From positions 1-21,166 of the forward strand of contig JANMMM010000290.1 in the NCBI GenBank assembly GCA_031373225.1: DNA of 21,166 bases, read 5' to 3'. Origin of the DNA: JANOYJ01 sp031373225. Lineage in GTDB: Bacteria > Pseudomonadota > Alphaproteobacteria > Rhizobiales > Rhizobiaceae. A model generated the notes under the pieces. It ran no database searches. It saw only the letters and a program-made list of their open reading frames with translations, and was not told the origin of the DNA. The position numbers were made by a program, and so were the translations under genes. The number at the start of each line of letters is the position of its first letter. The stretch's first letter is position 1. Positions 15,622 through 21,166 of the stretch are shown one piece after another.

Positions 15622-16362
15622 ATGGCGGCGGGCGCAAGCAAACCTTTCTCCCGGTTCGGCGGCCTGTTTGGGCAAAGCCGCATCGGACGGCTGGTCAGGG
15701 GACTGGTGAAGATCGGCGTGATACTGGCGCTGATCCCGGTGGCGTTGACGCTTCTCTATATTCCCTCCGTCGTGCACCCGGTTTCAACGCTGATGCTGAA
15801 AGACCTTGTGACCCTCAAGGGCTATGAGCGGCAATGGGTGTCCATCGACAATATTGCCCCGGCGCTAGTCCACTCGGTCATGATGTCTGAGGACGGGCAG
15901 TTCTGCGCGCATCAGGGCGTCGACTGGTCAGCGATCAATAAGGTGATTGACGACGCGATGGAGGGTGAGGGCTCGCGCGGCGCCTCGACCATTCCGATGC
16001 AGACTGTGAAAAACCTCTATCTGTGGAACAGCCGGTCCTATGTGCGCAAAGTGCTGGAGCTGCCCTATGCGCTGATGATCGACATTTTCTGGACCAAAAG
16101 GCGGCTGATGGAAATATATCTCAACATCGCCGAATGGGGTCCGGGCATCTATGGCGTCGAGGCGGCGGCGCGCAGGCATTTCGGCGTTTCGGCGAAAGAC
16201 CTGTCGCAGCGGCAGGCGGCGCTGCTCGCCGTGTCGCTGCCAAATCCTATCCTGCGCAAGCCGTCCAAGCCGTCGAAGGGCCTGAACCGGCTGGCGCGGC
16301 TGAATGAACGGCGGGCGATGCAGGCGGGCGGTTATGTCGAATGCGTCACCGGACGCACTTGA
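15622..16362 (+). CDS. mtgA: Monofunctional biosynthetic peptidoglycan transglycosylase
   Basis: The protein has 246 residues from the ATG at 15622; an in-frame ATG at 15589 would add 11 residues, and neither start has a strong ribosome-binding site. One membrane anchor spans about 28-48. The glycosyltransferase family 51 motifs follow: SEDGQFCAHQGVDW with the catalytic E90, then GASTIPMQTVKNLYLW, KRRLMEIYLNIAEWGPGIYGVEAAA and RQAALLAVSLPNP. There is no transpeptidase domain, so it only polymerises lipid II into glycan strands. Its neighbours ispA (undecaprenyl precursor) and rpmF are commonly found close by in related alphaproteobacteria as I recall them. The stop codon sits in a GAAA-capped hairpin. 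Confidence 0.94.
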   Translation: MAAGASKPFSRFGGLFGQSRIGRLVRGLVKIGVILALIPVALTLLYIPSVVHPVSTLMLKDLVTLKGYERQWVSIDNIAPALVHSVMMSEDGQFCAHQGVDWSAINKVIDDAMEGEGSRGASTIPMQTVKNLYLWNSRSYVRKVLELPYALMIDIFWTKRRLMEIYLNIAEWGPGIYGVEAAARRHFGVSAKDLSQRQAALLAVSLPNPILRKPSKPSKGLNRLARLNERRAMQAGGYVECVTGRT

Positions 16363-16371
16363 AAAAGTGCG
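16354..16371 (+). repeat. Hairpin with GAAA tetraloop spanning the mtgA stop
   Basis: CGCACTT (16354-16360), GAAA and AAGTGCG (16365-16371) form a perfect 7-bp stem with a GNRA-type tetraloop, so the RNA should be stable. The mtgA stop TGA is at the top of the stem. No T tract follows, so it is not a classic terminator. It may be a 3' end stabiliser or processing site between mtgA and rpmF. The 16372-16485 stretch beyond shows no gene. Confidence 0.45.
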
Positions 16372-16485
16372 CAGACGGGCTGGTCAAACGGCCAATGCCT
16401 GTGTATAGACCCGCATCTTTCCGGAATAATGACGGCGCGGCGGTCCAACTGCAAGCCTGTCTGTTGAACCAAGCGAGTTACGAAA

Positions 16486-16665
16486 ATGGCTGTTCCCAAA
16501 CGAAAAACTTCGCCGTCCAAGCGCGGCATGCGCCGCTCGCACGATGCGCTGAAGGCCCCGACCTATGTCGAGGACAAGAATTCCGGCGAACTGCGCCGCC
16601 CGCACCACATTGACCTGAAAACCGGCATGTACCGCGGCCGCCAGGTGCTCGCCGCCACGGCGTAA
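16486..16665 (+). CDS. rpmF: Ribosomal protein bL32
   Basis: A 59-residue basic protein: MAVPKRKTSPSKRGMRRSHD, then ALKAPTYVEDKNSGELRRPH, then HIDLKTGMYRGRQVLAATA. The MAVPKRKTSPSKRGMRRS opening is diagnostic of bL32 in the large ribosomal subunit. It has no cysteines, so it is the zinc-free form usual in alphaproteobacteria. The ribosome-binding site is weak (GAGTTACGAAA directly before the ATG). It follows mtgA by 123 bases on the same strand, and a probable terminator begins 23 bases after its stop. Confidence 0.97.
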   Translation: MAVPKRKTSPSKRGMRRSHDALKAPTYVEDKNSGELRRPHHIDLKTGMYRGRQVLAATA

Positions 16666-16688
16666 GCATTTTTCCCAATTGGGCAATG

Positions 16689-16713
16689 AGGGCTGGCTTT
16701 CGCCGACCCTTTT
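16689..16713 (+). terminator. Intrinsic terminator candidate after rpmF
   Basis: AGGGCTGGC (16689-16697), loop TTTC, then GCCGACCCT (16702-16710) form a 9-position stem with one C-A mismatch and one G-U pair, running into TTTT at 16710-16713. Its place 23 bases after the rpmF stop fits termination. It is weaker than a textbook terminator because of the mismatch. Confidence 0.5.
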
Positions 16714-16782
16714 GCTTTGGCCTTGACGCTGCCGCGTTTTCCGGTTCATTCAGCGCCTGCGCCAAACAAGGAAAAGAAGCCA

Positions 16783-17187
16783 ATGCTCAGCCTCATCCCG
16801 CTCATGCTCATTCCGTTCGTGTTGTATAATCTCATCGCGTTCGGCTTCGTCGGGGCGAGCGGCGCAACGCCGTTCGATGCGGACATTTTCTCGATAAACA
16901 TGATGTCAGGCGGGGTGTTTTCTCTGACGCTCGGCGATCTTTTGATACTGATTTCGCTGATTTTTCTTTTCTTTGAAATCATCAAGTCATCGCGCACGTC
17001 CAATGCGTCCGTGATCGACCATCTCCTGTCGACACTGGTGTTCGTGGCGTTTCTGGTGGAGTTTCTCTTGGTCAAATCCGCCGCGACGCCGGTGTTTTTC
17101 ATCCTGATGACCATGGCGTTCATCGATGTGCTGGCGGGGTTCTCGGTGACGATCCGCTCGGCGGGGCGGGATGTGAACTTTAACTGA
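16783..17187 (+). CDS. Small integral membrane protein, function unknown
   Basis: The protein has 134 residues starting MLSLIPLMLIPFVLYN. Four hydrophobic segments are visible, at about 3-22, 47-68, 79-98 and 100-122, with a short polar linker FEIIKSSRTSNAS between the second and third. AAGGAAAAGAAG lies just before the ATG at 16783, a good ribosome-binding site; a longer frame back to 16717 is unlikely. It sits between rpmF and the convergent phaR, whose stop is 6 bases past its own. I recognise no named family. From memory a similar short membrane protein lies at this place in some Hyphomicrobiales, but I cannot confirm that. No catalytic motif is seen. Confidence 0.8.
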   Translation: MLSLIPLMLIPFVLYNLIAFGFVGASGATPFDADIFSINMMSGGVFSLTLGDLLILISLIFLFFEIIKSSRTSNASVIDHLLSTLVFVAFLVEFLLVKSAATPVFFILMTMAFIDVLAGFSVTIRSAGRDVNFN

Positions 17188-17193
17188 GCCGGG

Positions 17194-17781
17194 CTACTTC
17201 TTCCCCAGCGTCTCAATCTTGCGCTGCATGGCGGCGATCTGCTCCTTCAGCTCTGACAGACCGTCCGCCTCGGCGGGCGCTTCAACGGCTTCTTCCGCCT
17301 TGTTTGCAAACGGCGCAAAGACGCGCAGGGCGTTTTGGAAAATCTCGGTGTTGCGGCGCACGGTTTCTTCCATCGCTTTCATCGGCGCGTCGAGGCCCAT
17401 CATGCCGATCGGCGATTTGCCGATCGCCGACGTCAGCTGTTCGCGGATGCGGTCCTGTTCGACGGAGAAGGCTTTGAGCGACTGTTCGAGGAAGGTCGGC
17501 ACCACCATCTGCATCTGGTCGCCGTAGAAGGCGATGAGCTGGCGCAGAAACGGGATCGGCAGCATGGTCTGGCCGTCCTTGTTCTCAAGCTCGAAAATGA
17601 TCTGCGTCAGCACCGAATGGGTGATGTCATCGCCTGATTTGGCGTCCTGGACGGTGAACTCCTCGCCCTTTTTCACCATTTCGGCCAAATCCTCCAGCGT
17701 CACATAGGTGCTGGTGCCGGTGTTGTAGAGCCGCCGGTTGGCGTATTTCTTGATGACGATGTCTTTCTTCGCCGCTGCCAT
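17194..17781 (-). CDS. phaR: Polyhydroxyalkanoate synthesis repressor PhaR
   Basis: The protein has 195 residues. The N-terminal DNA-binding domain (about 6-66) carries IVIKKYANRRLYNTGTSTYVT, the PhaR signature. The PHB-accumulation regulatory segment (about 68-112) includes FELENKDGQTMLPIPFLRQL and FYGDQMQMVVPTFLE. A coiled C-terminus ends ELKEQIAAMQRKIETLGKK. PhaR represses phasin and PHA genes and is released by binding PHB granules. GGAGG lies 6 bases before the ATG at 17781, so I prefer it to the frame extension to 17802. It diverges from phaA across a 205-base gap that contains a large inverted repeat, so it may control phaA-phaB and itself. Confidence 0.95.
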   Translation of the reverse strand: MAAAKKDIVIKKYANRRLYNTGTSTYVTLEDLAEMVKKGEEFTVQDAKSGDDITHSVLTQIIFELENKDGQTMLPIPFLRQLIAFYGDQMQMVVPTFLEQSLKAFSVEQDRIREQLTSAIGKSPIGMMGLDAPMKAMEETVRRNTEIFQNALRVFAPFANKAEEAVEAPAEADGLSELKEQIAAMQRKIETLGKK

Positions 17782-17802
17782 ATCCTGCCTCCCGACGGCC
17801 AA

Positions 17803-17847
17803 GCGCGCCTTCGCAGCCGCACACTAACCGCAAATGCGAAGGCGCGC
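17803..17847. repeat. 13-bp perfect inverted repeat with 19-base spacer in the phaR-phaA gap
   Basis: GCGCGCCTTCGCA (17803-17815) is exactly mirrored by TGCGAAGGCGCGC (17835-17847). It begins 22 bases before the phaR start codon and 11 bases before its GGAGG, so it would form a strong hairpin in the phaR leader, or act as an operator for a dimeric protein such as PhaR. It lacks a T tract, which argues against a terminator. The remainder of the gap, 17848-17986, is AT-richer and holds TTGACT at 17917-17922 without a matching -10. Confidence 0.6.
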
Positions 17848-17986
17848 CAAGTAAATTGTGCAGCGCGAAACAAACAGCCGTGAACGTCATTAATGGCAGC
17901 CATGCGCATTTCAGGTTTGACTTGACGGGATTGGGGTGAAAAAACAGATCTAACATTTCAATTTAATCAAAGCTGAGGAACAATTC

Positions 17987-19171
17987 ATGAGCCAAGCCGC
18001 TTCAATCGTCATTGCCAGCGCCGCGCGCACGCCCGTCGGCTCGTTCAACGGCGCGCTGTCCAGCGTGGTCGCCCACGATCTCGGCTCCATCGCCATCAAA
18101 GAGGCGCTGACGCGCGCCGGCGTTGATGCCGCCGAAGTCGATGAAGTCATCATGGGGCAGATCCTCACCGCAGGTCAGGGCCAGAACCCGGCGCGGCAGG
18201 CGGCGATGAACGCGGGCATTCCGAAAGAAGCCACCGCCTGGGGCCTCAACCAGCTCTGCGGCTCCGGACTTCGCGCCGTCGCCATCGGCATGCAGCAGAT
18301 CGGCATGGGCGACGCCAAGATCATTGTCGCAGGCGGGCAGGAGAGCATGTCGCTCGCGCCGCATGTGGCTCACTTACGCAACGGCCAGAAAATGGGTGAT
18401 CTTTCCTTCGTCGACTCGATGATAAAGGACGGTCTCACCGACGCTTTCTTCGGCTATCATATGGGCAAGACCGCCGAAAACGTCGCCCGCCAATGGCAGC
18501 TGACCCGCGAGGATCAGGACACATTCGCGCTGGCTTCACAGAACAAGGCGGAAGCCGCGCAGAAGGCGGGCAAGTTCAAGGACGAGATCGTCGCTGTCAC
18601 GGTCAAGGGCCGCAAGGGCGACGTGATCGTGTCCGACGACGAATATATCCGCCACGGCGCGACGATGGAGAGCATGACCAAGCTGCGACCCGCCTTCGAC
18701 AAAGAGGGTTCGGTGACGGCCGGCAACGCTTCCGGCATCAATGACGGCGCGGCCGTCGCTGTGTTGATGAGCGAGGCCGAGGCATCGCGGCGCGGCGTCA
18801 AGCCTTTGGCACGCATCGTGTCGTGGGCGACGGCGGGCGTTGATCCGGCGATCATGGGCACCGGACCCATTCCATCCTCGCGCCGCGCCTTGGAAAAGGC
18901 CGGTTGGAGTGTCGGCGATCTTGATCTGGTCGAAGCCAATGAGGCCTTCGCGGCGCAGGCCTGCGCCGTCAACAAGGACATGGGCTGGGACCCGGACATC
19001 GTCAATGTCAATGGCGGCGCCATCGCCATCGGCCACCCGGTCGGCGCATCCGGCGCGCGCATCCTCAACACGCTGCTGTTCGAGCTGAAGCGGCGCGGCG
19101 GCGGCAAGGGCCTCGCAACGCTGTGCATCGGCGGCGGCATGGGCGTGGCGCTGTGTGTTGAGGTTTATTGA
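17987..19171 (+). CDS. phaA: Acetyl-CoA acetyltransferase (beta-ketothiolase)
   Basis: The protein has 394 residues, full length for a biosynthetic thiolase. The nucleophile C91 lies in LNQLCGSGLRAV, H350 in GHPVGASGAR and the second cysteine C380 in LCIGGGMGVA. It also has NEAFAAQA, another thiolase signature. It condenses two acetyl-CoA to acetoacetyl-CoA, the first step of PHB synthesis. GAGGAAC lies 5-6 bases before the ATG at 17987. phaB follows 54 bases after its stop, and phaR diverges upstream, supporting the PHB role over fatty-acid breakdown. Confidence 0.96.
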   Translation: MSQAASIVIASAARTPVGSFNGALSSVVAHDLGSIAIKEALTRAGVDAAEVDEVIMGQILTAGQGQNPARQAAMNAGIPKEATAWGLNQLCGSGLRAVAIGMQQIGMGDAKIIVAGGQESMSLAPHVAHLRNGQKMGDLSFVDSMIKDGLTDAFFGYHMGKTAENVARQWQLTREDQDTFALASQNKAEAAQKAGKFKDEIVAVTVKGRKGDVIVSDDEYIRHGATMESMTKLRPAFDKEGSVTAGNASGINDGAAVAVLMSEAEASRRGVKPLARIVSWATAGVDPAIMGTGPIPSSRRALEKAGWSVGDLDLVEANEAFAAQACAVNKDMGWDPDIVNVNGGAIAIGHPVGASGARILNTLLFELKRRGGGKGLATLCIGGGMGVALCVEVY

Positions 19172-19225
19172 AATCCGCCTGCATTCGCCGGCTAAGCAAC
19201 TAATTTGTCTTGGGAGGGACATTCC

Positions 19226-19951
19226 ATGAGCAGAACAGCACTCGTCACCGGCGGCTCGCGCGGCATTGGGGCGGCGATATCCACCGCTTTGAAAGCGGCG
19301 GGGTACAAAGTTGCGGCGACTTACGCCGGCAATGATGAGGCGGCGGCAAAGTTCACCGCCGAGACCGGCATCAAGACCTATAAATGGGACGTCGGAAGCT
19401 ACGAGTCCTGCGCGTCGGGCATCAAGCAGGTCGAGGCCGATCTTGGGCCGGTTGAAATTCTGGTCAACAATGCCGGTATCACCAAAGACGCGATGTTCCA
19501 CAAGATGACGCCGGACCAGTGGAACGCCGTCATCAACACCAATCTCACTGGCCTGTTCAACATGACGCACCCGGTCTGGGGCGGCATGCGGGACCGCAAG
19601 TTCGGCCGCGTCATCTCCATCTCGTCGATCAACGGCCAGAAGGGCCAGGCCGGCCAAGCCAACTATTCCGCCGCCAAGGCCGGCGACATCGGCTTCTCCC
19701 GCGCTCTGGCGCAGGAAGGCGCACGGGCCGGGATCACCGTCAACGTCATCTGCCCCGGCTATATCGGCACGGAAATGGTTATGGCGATTGACGAGAAAGT
19801 GCTTGCCGAGCGCATCATTCCGCAAATCCCCGTCGGCCGCCTCGGCACGCCGGCGGAGATTGCGCGCTGCGTCGTGTTCCTAGCCTCGGACGATGCCGGG
19901 TTTATCACCGGCTCGACGATTTCGGCGAATGGCGGGCAGTATTTCACGTGA
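19226..19951 (+). CDS. phaB: Acetoacetyl-CoA reductase (SDR)
   Basis: The protein has 241 residues, a classical SDR. VTGGSRGIG (7-15) binds the cofactor, NNAG is at 81-84 and the catalytic triad is S134, Y147 and K151 in SSINGQKGQAGQANYSAAKAG-like order. NYSAAKAG and NVICPGYIGTEMV are typical of PhaB. It reduces acetoacetyl-CoA to (R)-3-hydroxybutyryl-CoA with NADPH, the monomer for PHA synthase. GGGAGGGAC lies just before the ATG at 19226, chosen over an in-frame TTG at 19205. The stop TGA overlaps the GTG start of the next gene. Confidence 0.96.
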   Translation: MSRTALVTGGSRGIGAAISTALKAAGYKVAATYAGNDEAAAKFTAETGIKTYKWDVGSYESCASGIKQVEADLGPVEILVNNAGITKDAMFHKMTPDQWNAVINTNLTGLFNMTHPVWGGMRDRKFGRVISISSINGQKGQAGQANYSAAKAGDIGFSRALAQEGARAGITVNVICPGYIGTEMVMAIDEKVLAERIIPQIPVGRLGTPAEIARCVVFLASDDAGFITGSTISANGGQYFT

Positions 19952-20241
19952 TCCGGCACACGGTCATGTTCCGCCTGAGGTACGCCGCAGGCTCGCCTGC
20001 GGAGGCGAAGTTTCTCAAGGACGCGATGGTCCTCGCGGACATTCCGGGCGTGGAGAAGTTCGAGCAATTGCGGCAGGTCAGCCGCAAGAACGGCCATGAT
20101 TTCGGCTTCTCCATGGAGTTCGCGTCGCAGGCCGAATATGCCGCCTATAACGGGCATCCGGTTCACGTCGCTTTTGTGCGCGACCGCTGGGTGCCGGAGG
20201 TGGCGAAGTTTCTTGAGGCGGATTATACGCCGCTGGGATAG
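19948..20241 (+). CDS. Dabb (stress-responsive alpha/beta barrel) domain protein
   Basis: The protein has 97 residues, the length of a single Dabb domain. It opens MIRHTVMFRLRYAAGSPAEA, then LADIPGVEKFEQLRQVS, HDFGFSMEF and YAAYNGHPVHVAFVRD before the closing helix. These dimeric ferredoxin-like proteins include some that act on small hydrophobic or polyketide substrates, but most have no known role. It starts with GTG at 19948 inside the phaB stop (GTGA), so it is probably translated by coupling with phaB. That links it to PHB synthesis by position only. It ends 4 bases before the convergent small gene. Confidence 0.85.
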   Translation: MIRHTVMFRLRYAAGSPAEAKFLKDAMVLADIPGVEKFEQLRQVSRKNGHDFGFSMEFASQAEYAAYNGHPVHVAFVRDRWVPEVAKFLEADYTPLG

Positions 20242-20245
20242 ACGG

Positions 20246-20437
20246 CTAAGAGTCGAAAGGGTCCTTTAGTTCAAAGCCCTTCCATTCCTTGATTTCCTCG
20301 CCTGGACGGAACCCGATTCCCGCAAACAGGTTTGCGATGTCGGTGCCAAGGCCGTAACCCTTGTCTTCATCCGAAAGTTTCACGGGGTGAGGGTGTGCTG
20401 GCTGTTTCTGTCTTGCTTTTGGTGGTTTTGCTTTCAT
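20246..20437 (-). CDS. Small protein of unknown function overlapping lepB
   Basis: The protein has 63 residues. Its ATG at 20437 overlaps the lepB stop (ATGA), an arrangement that favours coupled translation. The first 20 residues are basic and proline-rich (MKAKPPKARQKQPAHPHPVK), the middle reads DKGYGLGTDIANLFAGIGF and the end is acidic (KGFELKDPFDS). No signal peptide, cysteine or membrane helix is present. I recognise no family. The neat overlap is the main reason to think it is real. Confidence 0.55.
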   Translation of the reverse strand: MKAKPPKARQKQPAHPHPVKLSDEDKGYGLGTDIANLFAGIGFRPGEEIKEWKGFELKDPFDS

Positions 20438-21166
20438 GAGTGCGGCCTCACGACTTGGCGGTCTGTATAAGAACTGCCTTCGGAGTTCCAGAAAATGCGC
20501 TCAGCCCTGCCAACAAGATTTTCAAACGGCACAAACCCCAACTTTAGGCGGCTGTCCATGGAATTGTCACGGTTGTCTCCCAGCACGAAGTAGCTCCCCC
20601 CGGGCACCAGAAACTCTTCCGTGTTGTCCAACATGCTGCCAGCCTCCAAATCCGTAGTGTCATAGGAAACGCCATTTGGCAGCGTCTCGCGGATGACTTT
20701 TGCTCCTTCCACGCCAAATTCGGAGCTCGCCTCAACGTTCTCTTGTTGCTTCGCCGCCTGCCCATCAATCAAAACCGCGCCATTCTTCATCTGAACCTTC
20801 TCACCCGGAAGACCGACAATTCGCTTAACAAAGTCGGCGCTCTCCCCACGAAACACGACCACGACGCCCCTTTCCGGAAATTTCGAAAACTTACGGCCTT
20901 CAAAGTCAATTGCGGAGTATGGAAAACTGTATTTTGAGTAGCCGTAAGCCGATTTGCTGACGAAAAAGTAGTCGCCGACAACAAGCGTCGGGGCCATCGA
21001 GTCGGAGGGTGAAGAAAACGGCTGCATCAAAAAGGAGCGGATTGCCAGCGCGATGACGGAGGGAATCAGAAAGCCAAGCAAAAGGGCAAAATACCAGTGG
21101 GAATGCCAACTCTTTGGACGCGAGGACTTTCGGAAAATCAAGACAATTGCCGCAGAGAGGATGGCC
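20434..21166 (-). CDS. lepB: Signal peptidase I, 5' end outside window
   Basis: The visible 244 residues are the C-terminal part of a serine-lysine leader peptidase. The membrane helix WYFALLLGFLIPSVIALAIRS is followed by the box with catalytic serine PSDSMAPTLVVGDYFFV, the lysine box FVKRIVGLPGEKV and the closing GDNRDNSMDSR. It cleaves signal peptides from exported proteins at the outer face of the inner membrane. A TTG at 21141 could start it, but the frame stays open to the window edge and encodes AILSAAIVLIFRKSS, which looks like the end of a preceding membrane helix, as in two-helix LepB proteins. I therefore treat the start as lying beyond 21166. Its stop overlaps the start of a 63-residue gene. 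Confidence 0.93.
   Translation of the reverse strand, partial: AILSAAIVLIFRKSSRPKSWHSHWYFALLLGFLIPSVIALAIRSFLMQPFSSPSDSMAPTLVVGDYFFVSKSAYGYSKYSFPYSAIDFEGRKFSKFPERGVVVVFRGESADFVKRIVGLPGEKVQMKNGAVLIDGQAAKQQENVEASSEFGVEGAKVIRETLPNGVSYDTTDLEAGSMLDNTEEFLVPGGSYFVLGDNRDNSMDSRLKLGFVPFENLVGRAERIFWNSEGSSYTDRQVVRPHS

Noticed and set aside
18536..19825. 429-codon minus-strand frame across phaA and phaB
   Set aside because: It crosses two well-identified genes and their gap on the opposite strand and shows no recognisable motif.
17194..20241. Whole PHB region as a novel or transferred cluster
   Set aside because: phaR, phaA and phaB are textbook genes with composition like their neighbours and no mobile-element marks; only the Dabb gene and the inverted repeat are unusual.

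Overview
The window looks like chromosomal DNA of a high-GC alphaproteobacterium, probably in or near the Hyphomicrobiales (Rhizobiales). I infer this from the cysteine-free form of ribosomal protein bL32, the cluster mtgA - rpmF - small membrane protein - phaR - phaA - phaB, the DUF1737 protein and the sequence style of LeuD and the FOXRED1-like oxidoreductase. No rRNA, tRNA, CRISPR array, insertion sequence or integrase was seen. Genes are densely packed on both strands with several start/stop overlaps.

Layout. 1-623 (-): 5' part of a lytic murein transglycosylase. 864-1070 (-): small DUF1737 protein, divergent from a FAD-dependent oxidoreductase (1183-2349, +). Then rsgA (ribosome assembly GTPase) and leuD (leucine biosynthesis) on +. 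4395-5861 (-): a two-gene unit of a cysteine-motif DUF1326 protein and a DUF2182 membrane protein, the least understood and most interesting system here. 6245-6631 (+): a Rid-family protein. 6838-11127 (+): a membrane-fusion adaptor and an RND permease with no outer-membrane channel gene nearby. 11128-13076: an atypical SDR/NmrA-like NAD(P)-binding protein divergent from a LysR regulator. 13061-14245 (-): an MFS transporter ending inside lysR. 14430-15543 (-): a possible 57-residue protein and a farnesyl-diphosphate synthase-type prenyltransferase.

The right-hand part (15622-20241) joins cell-wall and translation genes (mtgA, rpmF) to polyhydroxybutyrate (PHB) genes: the regulator phaR on - and, divergently, phaA (thiolase) and phaB (acetoacetyl-CoA reductase), which convert acetyl-CoA to 3-hydroxybutyryl-CoA. 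The PHA synthase phaC is not in the window. A Dabb-domain gene starts inside the phaB stop codon. The right edge holds signal peptidase I (-), open at the window end, overlapping a 63-residue protein of unknown function.

Non-coding signals include a 13-bp perfect inverted repeat between phaR and phaA, a LysR-type operator candidate, a palindrome around a TATAAT box upstream of the MFS gene, an inverted repeat ahead of the RND operon and two plausible intrinsic terminators. Names rest on motif recognition by eye; no similarity search was run.
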